Notes under the pieces: model-generated | Seen by the model: only the letters and a program-made list of their open reading frames with translations | What the model was told of the DNA's origin: nothing | The model's database searches: none | In this document: positions 7,987 through 15,465 of the stretch, one piece after another | Position numbering within the stretch: position 1 is the stretch's first letter | Layout: the number at the start of each line of letters is the position of its first letter | Made by a program: the position numbers and the translations under genes | Assembly: GCF_008386585.1 (NCBI RefSeq) | Contig: NZ_VUOB01000075.1 | Coordinates: forward strand, 1-64,000 | From: Solihabitans fulvus | GTDB lineage: Bacteria; Actinomycetota; Actinomycetes; Mycobacteriales; Pseudonocardiaceae | DNA: 64,000 bases | Direction: 5' to 3'

Positions 7987-8976
7987 CTAGATCGCCAGCA
8001 GTTCGTAGGCTCGCTGCTTCTTGGCCGCGACCGCGGCACTGGTCAGCACCCTCGTGGCTCGGACGGTGGTGTCCTTGGCGGGCGCGAAGTGGTCCAGGTA
8101 TTCGGTGATGGCCTGTAGGCCCGCCCATCGGGTGCCGCGGATGGCGGCCTGGGTGCCTGCCGTGGTGAACAGCTCGCGCAGGTGGTGGTTGCGGCGTGCG
8201 GTGTTGTTGTCCGCGCGCGTGCTGGGGTTCGTGTCCTGGGGCCAGGTGCGGTCGATGATCCGTTGGAACTCGACCATGTCCAGCTCCGTGGTGATGAGGC
8301 GTTCGGCCTCGGCTTCGAAGGCTTCGGCGTAGCGCCACACCAGTCCCAGCGCCTGCCGGGCCTGGGCGATTCTGGCTTTGGCGCCGCTGGTGTGCCGGAT
8401 GGCGTAGGACGATTTCGCGCGGTGGATGGCCAACGCCTGGGTGTTCGCGCACACCACCCGGACCGGTGTCAGCAGGATCCGGAAAGCACTCGTGCCATCG
8501 TGTGAGTTCAACCCCGCGATATATAGGTCGATGTCGTCGATGCCGGCCAGGCGCAGGGTGGCGGGGAGTTTCATGGTCACGAAGACCTCGCGCCCGCCGC
8601 GCAGGCTGCCGGCGGTCTCGAAGTGTGCGCCGGACTCGTCGACCAACAGGTCCAGCAGTTCGCAATGCTCCTCGTTCTGCACTGGTGTGTAGTCGTTGCC
8701 GACGGTGCCCAAGGGTTGGGGCGCCCCGGTCTTGGGGTGGGAGCGGACGGTGGCGAACGCTCCCGGCACTTCCAGGTTGACCACGCCGGTCGGGGTGACG
8801 TCGTGGGCGGTCAGTGGAAGCTTGCGGACGTTCCAGCCGCCGAGGTAGGCCTTGGTCATGACCTCGCTGGCGGTGAGGCAGTCGCGGGTGGTGGTGCCCA
8901 GGTGGTGCCAGGCGTCCTGGCGGTGGGAGACGAACGCGGCGGTGTCGTCGTCGAACTCCTCGATCTGGTGGCTCAT
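7987..8976 (-). CDS. DUF932 / phage-plasmid-like protein
   Basis: This gene encodes 329 residues from the ATG at 8976, reading MSHQIEEFDDDTAAFVSHRQDAWHHLG. The motifs are those of the DUF932 (phage/plasmid-like TIGR03299) family: AWHHLGT near the N-terminus, V-PLGTVGNDYTPVQNEE, AGSLRGGREVFVTMKLP, LNSHDGTSAFRILLTPVRVVCANT, and a helical C-terminus. The family is common on plasmids, phages and ICEs, often close to ssb and replication genes, but its biochemical role is not established. The leader contains the 14-mer shared with the parB leader and a long inverted repeat, hinting at joint control with the maintenance module. Confidence 0.85.
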   Translation of the reverse strand: MSHQIEEFDDDTAAFVSHRQDAWHHLGTTTRDCLTASEVMTKAYLGGWNVRKLPLTAHDVTPTGVVNLEVPGAFATVRSHPKTGAPQPLGTVGNDYTPVQNEEHCELLDLLVDESGAHFETAGSLRGGREVFVTMKLPATLRLAGIDDIDLYIAGLNSHDGTSAFRILLTPVRVVCANTQALAIHRAKSSYAIRHTSGAKARIAQARQALGLVWRYAEAFEAEAERLITTELDMVEFQRIIDRTWPQDTNPSTRADNNTARRNHHLRELFTTAGTQAAIRGTRWAGLQAITEYLDHFAPAKDTTVRATRVLTSAAVAAKKQRAYELLAI

Positions 8977-9011
8977 CACGTGCTCCGATCCTGTGCTCGG
9001 CACCCCACGGA

Positions 9012-9126
9012 TGTGGGGCGCACTCGCCAGGACCGGCGCCGGGGAGGAGGTCGAGGAGGACGGGTGTCAGCCGATCGGGTGGGATCGCGCAGCGACCCTG
9101 GTGACCTTGGTCTCACCCGATCGGCT
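9012..9126 (-). promoter_or_regulatory. Leader of the DUF932 gene: shared 14-mer and inverted repeat
   Basis: TGTGGGGCGCACTC at 9012-9025 is identical to 5675-5688 in the parB leader. A CCCCAC/GTGGGG stem forms at 9003-9018. Further upstream, a perfect 13-bp inverted repeat AGCCGATCGGGTG (9069-9081) and CACCCGATCGGCT (9114-9126) is separated by 32 nt. The latter could be two half-sites for a regulator. Confidence 0.5.
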
Positions 9127-9348
9127 TTGATGCCCGGACCCTCGACCGGGAGCGCCGGCGTCGGTCAGCGTGCGCGCCCCCCACATCCACGGGTGCCGAG
9201 GCGAGGAAGAACCTGCTCGCAGCCATGATCGATGGTGTGACAGCGACTGTTGATTGTCGATGTGGCAGGGGTGAAACCGTTGGGAGACAGTAGGAATCCT
9301 TCTCGTGACGACAGAGCGTCGCTGTTTTCCCGCCAGCACAATGGGTTT

Positions 9349-9546
9349 GTGCGCACGATCAGGATCGACTTGCCCGACCACGCCGGTGACGAACAGGTTG
9401 CCGGCCTCGCTCACGCGTTGTGGGCCGTGGTCGCCACGACCGGACTCGCCGCGGAGTCCACGATCACCGTGGACGAGCGATTGACCGACAGTCAGCTGAA
9501 CGCGGCCTTCGACACCGCCGCCGAGCACTACCCCTGGGGCCCTTAG
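9349..9546 (+). CDS. Small hypothetical protein
   Basis: This is a 65-residue frame from the GTG at 9349 (VRTIRIDLPDHAGDEQVAGLAHALWAVVATTGLAAESTITVDERL...). The open frame extends upstream to an ATG at 9250, but that part has poorer codon use. No clear ribosome site is visible. The sequence has the even helix/strand alternation of a real small protein, but no family was recognised. Confidence 0.35.
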   Translation: MRTIRIDLPDHAGDEQVAGLAHALWAVVATTGLAAESTITVDERLTDSQLNAAFDTAAEHYPWGP

Positions 9547-9603
9547 TCGCACTGGGCGTGAACGTGGTGCGGGCCGTGGAGTGTCTGCTGGTCGCCTGTT
9601 CGG

Positions 9604-9912
9604 TTACTCGCGGCGGCGTAGGGCGTAGGCGGGGACCAGTTGGTCGGTGACGTGCAGCTTGGCTCGGCGTCCGTCGGCGTAGGGGACTTCGAAGTCCACC
9701 ACGCCGAGCCAGTCGCCCTTGACGGTCGGGAACCAGCCGTGGAGCCGGCCGGGTACCTCACCGGTCATGTCCAGACCGGTGTCGATCACGTGGCTGGGCG
9801 CGCCAGGGACGCGGACGTAGATCGCGTCCAGGTGCACCCACACGGCGGTGAGCACCTTCGACTTGCCATGAAGGTTGTCGCCCGTCCACCGGGTGTAAGG
9901 ACTGTCGACCAC
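9604..9912 (-). CDS. Hypothetical protein
   Basis: This ORF encodes 102 residues from the GTG at 9912. The second half looks like a small beta barrel (GRLHGWFPTVKGDWLGVVDFEVPYADGRRAKLHVTDQLVPAYALRRRE). It starts 8 bp after the stop of the gene at 9921-10238, so both are probably one transcript. No family or function was recognised. Confidence 0.6.
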   Translation of the reverse strand: MVDSPYTRWTGDNLHGKSKVLTAVWVHLDAIYVRVPGAPSHVIDTGLDMTGEVPGRLHGWFPTVKGDWLGVVDFEVPYADGRRAKLHVTDQLVPAYALRRRE

Positions 9913-9920
9913 ACCATCAC

Positions 9921-10238
9921 CTACCGACGGCGAACAGGTGTCCGGCTCGGCGACGGCAGCACGTCGCGGTAGGGCTCGTCGTCCAGCTCCGCACGCTCCG
10001 TGCTGGGCCTGGCGATGGTCAGTCGCCAGGTGGAGTCCGCGACGAGGGTGAGGGTGCAGGCTCGGCAGCTCACGTGGAGTTCGCCCTCGCTGGCGACGGC
10101 GCGATACCCGGTGACGGTGAGTGAATGCTGGCCGGCTTTGCAGGTCGCTGGAAGCACAGCCACTGTCGCGCCGACGTGGTCGACTCGATACCGCAAGTCA
10201 CCGTCAGGTCGAGTGGTTTCCCGGCTGCGCACGTCCAT
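9921..10238 (-). CDS. Hypothetical protein with possible Cys cluster
   Basis: This ORF encodes 105 residues from the ATG at 10238; the frame can also start at a GTG at 10268. It contains three cysteines in a C-x2-3-C-like arrangement spread over the centre (LPATCKAGQHSL ... LHVSCRACTLTL), which could form a zinc ribbon. No Shine-Dalgarno is evident for either start, so it may be leaderless. It is paired with the gene at 9604-9912. Function unknown. Confidence 0.5.
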   Translation of the reverse strand: MDVRSRETTRPDGDLRYRVDHVGATVAVLPATCKAGQHSLTVTGYRAVASEGELHVSCRACTLTLVADSTWRLTIARPSTERAELDDEPYRDVLPSPSRTPVRRR

Positions 10239-10458
10239 GAGCAGCAACGTACCATTCGATTCGCACACGTGTTCGATCGAGACTCGATGGTGGGTCGGGT
10301 CACCTAGGAGTCGGCGACCGGCACGGTGCTCGGGCTTGAGATGTGGGGCTTACCGCAAGGCCTGTGCACTGTCAGTGACACGGCGGACGCGCGGCAGTAA
10401 GGGATACAGGTCAGCCGACGGTGCTGCGGTCCGCGATGTAGTGCAGTGCGGAGGGCGG

Positions 10459-10956
10459 TTAGTCGACCAGGGACAGCGGCGTATCGGCGAGGTGGCCCGC
10501 GAGGAGGTCGTCGAGCAGGTCGGGCAGCGTGGCGGGCAGGAGTTTGTCCTGGCACTGGCGGAGTTCTGCGGCCGTCCACCAGCGGCGTTCGATCAGCCCG
10601 GCTTTCTCGTTCTCGGTGGGCTTGAGCGGGACCTGGGGTGCTGTGTCGGACGTGCGGCCGAGAAAGACGTGGTCGATGCGGTGGTGGTCGCGGCCCTGGT
10701 AGTGGAACCGGGACTCGCGTACCCACAGTTCGCGGCCGAGGTCGGTCACGACGATGCCGGATTCCTCGGCGACCTCGCGGCGGGCGGCGTCGTGCAGGGT
10801 CTCGCCCTCGTCCAGGCCGCCGCCGGGCAACTCCCACCAGTGGTGGCTGAGGTCCTGGGGGTCGCGGGCGTGGATGAGCAGGACGCGGTCGGCGGGGTCG
10901 AGCAGTAGGACGCGGGCGCCGACTCGTGGGGTGATACTGGCGGTAGTGGCAGACAT
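10459..10956 (-). CDS. NUDIX hydrolase
   Basis: This gene encodes 165 residues. The Nudix box GX5EX7REUXEEXGU is complete at about residues 46-68 (GGLDEGETLHDAARREVAEESGI), preceded by WWELPGG. These enzymes cleave nucleoside diphosphates linked to another moiety, using Mg2+ held by the Glu residues. The substrate cannot be read from the sequence. It is the last gene of a four-gene minus-strand set (radical SAM, dTMP kinase, EEP nuclease, NUDIX), 64 bp after the EEP gene, which points to nucleotide or nucleotide-conjugate chemistry. Confidence 0.88.
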   Translation of the reverse strand: MSATTASITPRVGARVLLLDPADRVLLIHARDPQDLSHHWWELPGGGLDEGETLHDAARREVAEESGIVVTDLGRELWVRESRFHYQGRDHHRIDHVFLGRTSDTAPQVPLKPTENEKAGLIERRWWTAAELRQCQDKLLPATLPDLLDDLLAGHLADTPLSLVD

Positions 10957-11020
10957 CCGGCGACGGTTCCTCGTGGTCGGCTGGCAGTCGGTTCGGCAGC
11001 CGGCGCACGAGGTGTGCGGG

Positions 11021-11863
11021 TCAGAACAGTGTCGGTTCTGGCTGATCCCGTGCGGTGGCCGCCGCGATGGGGTCCGAGGTTAGCAGCGGCGTGGAGGCGG
11101 TCAATGTCATCTTCACGGTGAGTCCGGAATGGTCGGTCAGCCGCGAACCGTCAGGCATTGGCTGCCGGGTTTCGTGCACGTAGTCGCATGAGGTGAGCTT
11201 CGCCAGCAGCGCTGGCGAGCCGTGGGCGTGGTCGTAGCGGTAGCCCAGGTCGGCGCGGCGTGCCCAGCTGTGTTCGATGCTCTCGGGGTGCAGGTGCCGG
11301 AAGAGATCAGCCAGCTCGTGTCGGTCGGTGAGAGCTGTGTAGAAGTCATACTCGAACGGAGCGAACTGTCCCCGGTGGGCTGGGCGGTGGGTTGGCTCCA
11401 GCACGTTGAGGTCGCCAAGGAGTAGCAGCGGCGCCCCGGAGGCGGTCGTGTCCAGGGCGGCGTGGAATCGTTCGATCCAGGTCTTCTTGCGTTCGGTCTT
11501 GCGCAGGGTGGCGTCGCGGGAGGGCACGTAGGTGCCCACGACGCGCAACGGGCCGTCGGTGGTGTCGAGCACGATGCCGGCGACGCGGGCGGGCAGATAG
11601 TCCATCGCCGCGCCGATCGGGTCGACCGTCGCGGCGAGCCTGCTGATGATCATCACGCCGAGTTCGCCGACAGGGTGTTCGGGGAAGGTCACTGAGTACC
11701 CGGCCGCGGTGAACGCCTCCGCCAGGAAATGGCTGCCTGTGGCGGCTTTGGTCTCGGTCAGCACCAACACGTCTTCGGGCCGGTCGGCCAACCATCGCAG
11801 TTGGCGGTGGGCGCGTTCGATCGATGGGGCGCCGACGTTGATGGTGAGCAGGGTCAACGGCAT
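11021..11863 (-). CDS. Endonuclease/exonuclease/phosphatase family protein
   Basis: This gene encodes 280 residues from the ATG at 11863. The EEP (ExoIII/DNase I) fold signatures are LTINVGAPS at the N-terminus, LVLTETKA with the metal-binding Glu, LLLLGDLNVLEP with the catalytic Asp-Asn, a central R-DLGYRYDHA, and a C-terminal LTDHSGLTVKMTL with the Asp-His pair. It is a Mg2+-dependent phosphodiesterase acting on DNA, RNA or phospho-substrates. It overlaps the upstream dTMP kinase gene by 10 bp, so translation is likely coupled. A longer N-terminus in the open frame was rejected because it duplicates the kinase 3' end. Confidence 0.85.
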   Translation of the reverse strand: MPLTLLTINVGAPSIERAHRQLRWLADRPEDVLVLTETKAATGSHFLAEAFTAAGYSVTFPEHPVGELGVMIISRLAATVDPIGAAMDYLPARVAGIVLDTTDGPLRVVGTYVPSRDATLRKTERKKTWIERFHAALDTTASGAPLLLLGDLNVLEPTHRPAHRGQFAPFEYDFYTALTDRHELADLFRHLHPESIEHSWARRADLGYRYDHAHGSPALLAKLTSCDYVHETRQPMPDGSRLTDHSGLTVKMTLTASTPLLTSDPIAAATARDQPEPTLF

Positions 11864-12507
11864 GCCGCGCTCTTCTCCTTCAGGACCTCGTGGATGGCCA
11901 AGGTGATCCTGGCGGCGATCGTCTTGGGGCTGTCGGTGGTGCAGTCCACGGTCGTCACCGGCCACTGCTTCTCGCTGAGATCGACGACGGCGTGAACGTA
12001 GAGCCCGGACTCCATGTCGCTGTTGTCCTCGGCGCGCTCGAAGCGACTGTGTCCGCCCCGCGCCCGTAGCCGGGCGTCGATGACGGCTGGGTCAGCGGTG
12101 AGTATGACGGCGAGGTCGGGGCGGTACACGCCGTGGTTGAGCTGCCACACGGTGCTGGCGGGCAGCCCGTCGAGTCCTTGCAGTACCAGCGAGGACGCGA
12201 GGTAGCGATCGCAGACGACCACCTTGCCTGCTCGCAGCGCGGGCTTGATCTCCACGTCGAGTTGATGGTGCCGGTCGGCGGCGCACAGGCACGCCAGCGC
12301 CATCCCTTGGTAGGTGTCGGTGCCGTGACGTGCCAGGTCGCCCAGCGGCGTGTGCGAGGGTTGGGTGGTGGCGTGTACGGGGAGCCCCGCGTCGGCGAGG
12401 GTGTCGACGACCAGCCGCGCGGCGGTGGACTTGCCCACGCCGCCTGGGCCGTCGAGGGTGATCAGAGTCCCGGCCAGGCGGCGGGTTTCGGCGAACGGCC
12501 CGGTCAT
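11854..12507 (-). CDS. Thymidylate kinase-like nucleotide kinase
   Basis: This gene encodes 217 residues from the ATG at 12507, which overlaps the radical SAM stop as ATGA. The P-loop is at 20-28 (GPGGVGKST), followed by a conserved CDRYLASSL block (the DR-Y motif of dTMP kinases), a PDLAVILTADP strand and a lid with R-RGGHSRFERAEDN. The family phosphorylates dTMP or related monophosphates with ATP. As a second copy in an accessory cassette, it may act on a modified nucleotide made or used by the neighbouring radical SAM and NUDIX enzymes; that is inference. Confidence 0.85.
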   Translation of the reverse strand: MTGPFAETRRLAGTLITLDGPGGVGKSTAARLVVDTLADAGLPVHATTQPSHTPLGDLARHGTDTYQGMALACLCAADRHHQLDVEIKPALRAGKVVVCDRYLASSLVLQGLDGLPASTVWQLNHGVYRPDLAVILTADPAVIDARLRARGGHSRFERAEDNSDMESGLYVHAVVDLSEKQWPVTTVDCTTDSPKTIAARITLAIHEVLKEKSAACR

Positions 12508-13625
12508 GCCGGTGTCAGCGGCAGGAGCCGCCGTCCCTCGGCGACCGCTCGGTCGGTGATGGGGCACTGGTCGGTGTCGAGGTCGCCGATCCGCCCGCCG
12601 CCGGCGACCACGGCGGCGGGACATCCCTTGCCGCATTCGGAGTTCATCGAGCATGACCGGCAGGTGGTGTTGGCGCCGACCTGGTAGCGGTCGTGGAAGC
12701 GGTAGTCGTCCAAACGCTGCGCGATATCGAGGTCTGTGAAGATGTTGCCGACGATGAACTCGGTGTCGGCGTGTTGGGAACCGGGAGTTCTTGCGGCGAA
12801 GACCAGGTAGGGGCAGACGGTGACCTCGCCTGGGGTGAACACGTAGATGATCGTGCCCGCCTCACAGCCGGACAGTGGCTTCGCCTCGGTGTTGGGGAAG
12901 CGGATGTGCGCGATATCCAGGTCGGGGCCGTCGAACGGCGCGGTCAGCGCGTGGATCTCCTGCATGTGCATGGTGGTCTTGGCGAGAGTGCGTTGGGATT
13001 TGACGCCGCGACCCATGCTGCCCAACGGGTTGAGCAGGACGTAGCGTGCCCCGTTGTCGCGGGCGAACGCGCAGAGTGTGGCGTACTCCTCGTTCTGCGC
13101 CAAGGAGTTCGGGGTGCACAGCAACCCTTGCAGGATCCCGGCCGCGCCGAGCCTCCGCACGGTGGCGACGGTGATGGCGAAAGAAGACCGGTCTCCTCGG
13201 AACTTGCCGTGAGAGTCTGCGGCGAACCCGTCGAGGGACACGTTGCAGTGCACACCCAAGTTCGCGAGCTCGTCGATCTGATCCTCGGCGAGGGTGGTGG
13301 CGTTGGTGCAGATTCCGACGTCCATGTCGGCGGTGCGGAACGCGCGCACGATGGCCATGAAGTCGGGGTGGATAGTGGGTTCGCCGCCGGTGAGAGTGAC
13401 GCGTCGGACCCGGCAGGCGGCCAGCCGGGGGATCACCTTCTCGACCACGTCGGTCAAGGGCATCTGCTTGCCGATGCGGGTGGCGGAGACGAAACAGTGG
13501 GCGCAGCGGAGATTGCAGTCCTCGTTGATCTGGACCAACGCCTTGCGGTGCGGAGTGTCCACGGTGGTACGGAAGTAGCAGGACGTGGCGCGCGAGTCCT
13601 GGGCGATGCTGCGAGCAGTGACCAT
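12504..13625 (-). CDS. Radical SAM/SPASM protein
   Basis: This gene encodes 373 residues from the ATG at 13625. The [4Fe-4S]-binding motif CNLRCAHC is at 37-44 (CX3CX2C), followed by LTGGEPTIHPDF for SAM binding and NVSLDG. The C-terminal ~110 residues carry a SPASM-like Cys set: SGCEAGTIIYVFTPGEVTVCPYLVF, then CRSCSMNSECGKGCPAA and a final C in DTDQCP, enough for auxiliary clusters. Most SPASM proteins modify peptides or activate enzymes, but here the partner genes act on nucleotides. It is the first gene of the cassette, and the intergenic region to the divergent LysR-like gene has palindromes. Confidence 0.88.
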   Translation of the reverse strand: MVTARSIAQDSRATSCYFRTTVDTPHRKALVQINEDCNLRCAHCFVSATRIGKQMPLTDVVEKVIPRLAACRVRRVTLTGGEPTIHPDFMAIVRAFRTADMDVGICTNATTLAEDQIDELANLGVHCNVSLDGFAADSHGKFRGDRSSFAITVATVRRLGAAGILQGLLCTPNSLAQNEEYATLCAFARDNGARYVLLNPLGSMGRGVKSQRTLAKTTMHMQEIHALTAPFDGPDLDIAHIRFPNTEAKPLSGCEAGTIIYVFTPGEVTVCPYLVFAARTPGSQHADTEFIVGNIFTDLDIAQRLDDYRFHDRYQVGANTTCRSCSMNSECGKGCPAAVVAGGGRIGDLDTDQCPITDRAVAEGRRLLPLTPA

Positions 13626-13705
13626 CGGGAACCTCCGCGTCCTCGGCACCAGTTCGTAGCTGCCGCAAGGAATGTGTGCGTGGCTGGCGAGCGTGCCTCA
13701 CTAGA

Positions 13706-13743
13706 TGTTCGGTCGAACAGTATCGTGACTTGAGATGTTCAAG
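13706..13743. promoter_or_regulatory. Palindromic operator candidates between the rSAM and LysR-like genes
   Basis: TGTTCG-GT-CGAACA at 13706-13719 is an almost perfect palindrome, and CTTGA-5nt-TCAAG at 13729-13743 is another. They lie in the 231-bp divergent intergenic region (13626-13856), where a LysR-type regulator would be expected to control its own gene and the rSAM cassette. Confidence 0.5.
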
Positions 13744-13856
13744 CGGACACTTGTTGGACAACTCGACGGGAACTGCGATCAGCGACAGCCCAACTGTCCA
13801 TCCGAACAACAGACGTGCCAGGGTGTGCCACCAGGCAGCAGGAACGAGGAGGCGCG

Positions 13857-14924
13857 GTGCCCAGCCCCGAGACGGCGGACGACGAGGTCGACGCGGCAGG
13901 CCTGCTCGGGACGCTGCTGGCGTGCCCGCCCGAGATGCTCGACGTCAGCCTCGACCAGCTGCGCACGCTCGCGGTCGTCCACACCACCGGCACCGCGCAG
14001 CGGGCAGCTCGCGCACTGGGACGCGAGCAGTCCAGCGTGCAGAAGCAACTGGACAACCTCAACCGCACCGCGACCCGGCTGGTCGGCGAGGCACTGGTGG
14101 TCAAACAGGGGCGGGGCAAGGACTTCCTGTTCACTCCCTCGGGCGAGGAACTCGTGGCCTTGGCCACCGACACCCTGCGGTCCTGGACTGACAGCCTGCA
14201 CCGCAGCCGGCGCCGGGTCGGATCCACCGTCACCTTCGGCACCACCGAGTTCACCGTGGAATTCCTCGGCGCGGTCTGGCCGGGTCTGCGGGCGGACTTC
14301 GAACGCCGGGACGTGCACCTCAACATCGAGCACGTCCGCACACGCGATCTGTGGCGCAAGCTCGACGCGAAGAAGGTCGATCTGGTCTGCGGCAGCTTCG
14401 CTGCCGAGACCGGGCGCCCCGCCGAGTTGGACTACGACTTCCTCGAGTGGCACCGCGAACGCGTCGCCCTGCTGACCAATCTCACCACGCGCGAACTGCC
14501 CGACACCCCGATCGCTGCCGCCAGACTGCCCGGCCTGCCACTGCTCGCGCCGACAGCCGGCCTGCTCGCCCAGTTCCTCGGCCGCTGGTACGGCCCGGAC
14601 TACCGAGGCACGCTCGACGTCATCGCCGACATCGATTCCCTCAACTATGGGCTGAACCTGCTTACGACCGAGCTGCTGTACGGCTGCATGCTGACGACCG
14701 AGCGTGTCGCCGACGCAGCCTTGGAAGGGCGCCTGCCAGGCCGCGGACTCCGCAAGATCGCCCTCGCCAACGACTACGAACCCGCGTTGGAGATCGTCAC
14801 CGGCATCTTCGCCCGCAAGGGCGAGCGCGAGCGGTACGCCGAGGACCACCCACTGAACCTGCTGTGGAAGGCGTTCGCCGAAGCGACCCCGACGAGGTCG
14901 GTTCTCGCCACCTTGCCGGGCTGA
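13857..14924 (+). CDS. LysR-like transcriptional regulator
   Basis: This gene encodes 355 residues from the GTG at 13857, which has AGGAGG 5 bases upstream; an ATG at 13815 is in frame but lacks a ribosome site. An N-terminal winged HTH (LDQLRTLAVVHTTGTAQRAARALGREQSSVQKQLDNL) is followed by a periplasmic-binding-like effector domain (RRVGSTVTFGTTEFTVEFLGAVWPGLRADF ... LDAKKVDLVCGSF). It is divergent from the rSAM-kinase-nuclease-NUDIX cassette, so it probably controls that cassette in response to a small ligand. The stop codon coincides with the first bases of a ~100-bp dispersed repeat. Confidence 0.75.
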   Translation: MPSPETADDEVDAAGLLGTLLACPPEMLDVSLDQLRTLAVVHTTGTAQRAARALGREQSSVQKQLDNLNRTATRLVGEALVVKQGRGKDFLFTPSGEELVALATDTLRSWTDSLHRSRRRVGSTVTFGTTEFTVEFLGAVWPGLRADFERRDVHLNIEHVRTRDLWRKLDAKKVDLVCGSFAAETGRPAELDYDFLEWHRERVALLTNLTTRELPDTPIAAARLPGLPLLAPTAGLLAQFLGRWYGPDYRGTLDVIADIDSLNYGLNLLTTELLYGCMLTTERVADAALEGRLPGRGLRKIALANDYEPALEIVTGIFARKGERERYAEDHPLNLLWKAFAEATPTRSVLATLPG

Positions 14925-15022
14925 CATCCTCCGGATGCCACGTGACGTCCACATGTTTGCCGGTACCCAGGTCACCGGACACGCGTGAAATCGGCCTCGG
15001 CGTTCAATTATGCAAGTGAGGT
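14922..15022. repeat. ~100-bp dispersed repeat, copy A
   Basis: It begins TGACATCCTCCGGATG at the regulator's stop codon and ends near TGCAAGTGAGGT. Copy B is at 20146-20247, in the same orientation and about 90% identical by eye with one base of length difference. It is a possible remnant of a transposable element end or a MITE-like unit. The rest of the gap up to 15465 contains no supported gene. Confidence 0.7.
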
Positions 15023-15465
15023 TAGTAAGGGCGAAGAATTCCGCAGCCGACGTCGGTGCGCTCAGGGATCTCCAGGTCGTAAGTCCCTCGTGGATCCTGT
15101 GACGTGCGCGTGAAATGACAGTGATCGAGTGCAGGACGACGTCCGGCTGAGTGAGCGGTGCAGCCAGCGGTTGTGCAGGATATTCCACGCGCGTAACTGT
15201 GGCGCTGAACTCCTCGGCGTCAGCGGCGGTGCGTGCCAACCTCCGCGACGTGGCGTACTGATCATCGCCCAGGATCAGGCGTAGCGCGGTTCAGGTGCTT
15301 GCCGTCTTCCCCGGTCTCCAAAGCTTCCAGAGGGAACTGGCCGAAGGTGGGTAGGCAGAAGCCGGTGCCGCGCCAGGACACCACCGTCCTGCCCGCCCGG
15401 CGCCCGCCGACCTGCTCGCCCCCTGGATGTCTCTCCTGTGTCGTGTCTGGGGGTCGGCGGGGTTG

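Noticed and set aside
12504..13625. Interpretation as a prokaryotic viperin
   Set aside because: The CX3CX2C motif and kinase neighbour fit loosely, but the protein is longer and has a SPASM-type Cys tail; it is kept only as an analogy.
15233..15465. Coding-like fragment on the minus strand near 15290-15420
   Set aside because: A short patch (VVSWRGTGFCLPTFGQFPLEALETGEDGKHLNRA) looks protein-like, but it lacks a start and a ribosome site and has no recognised family.
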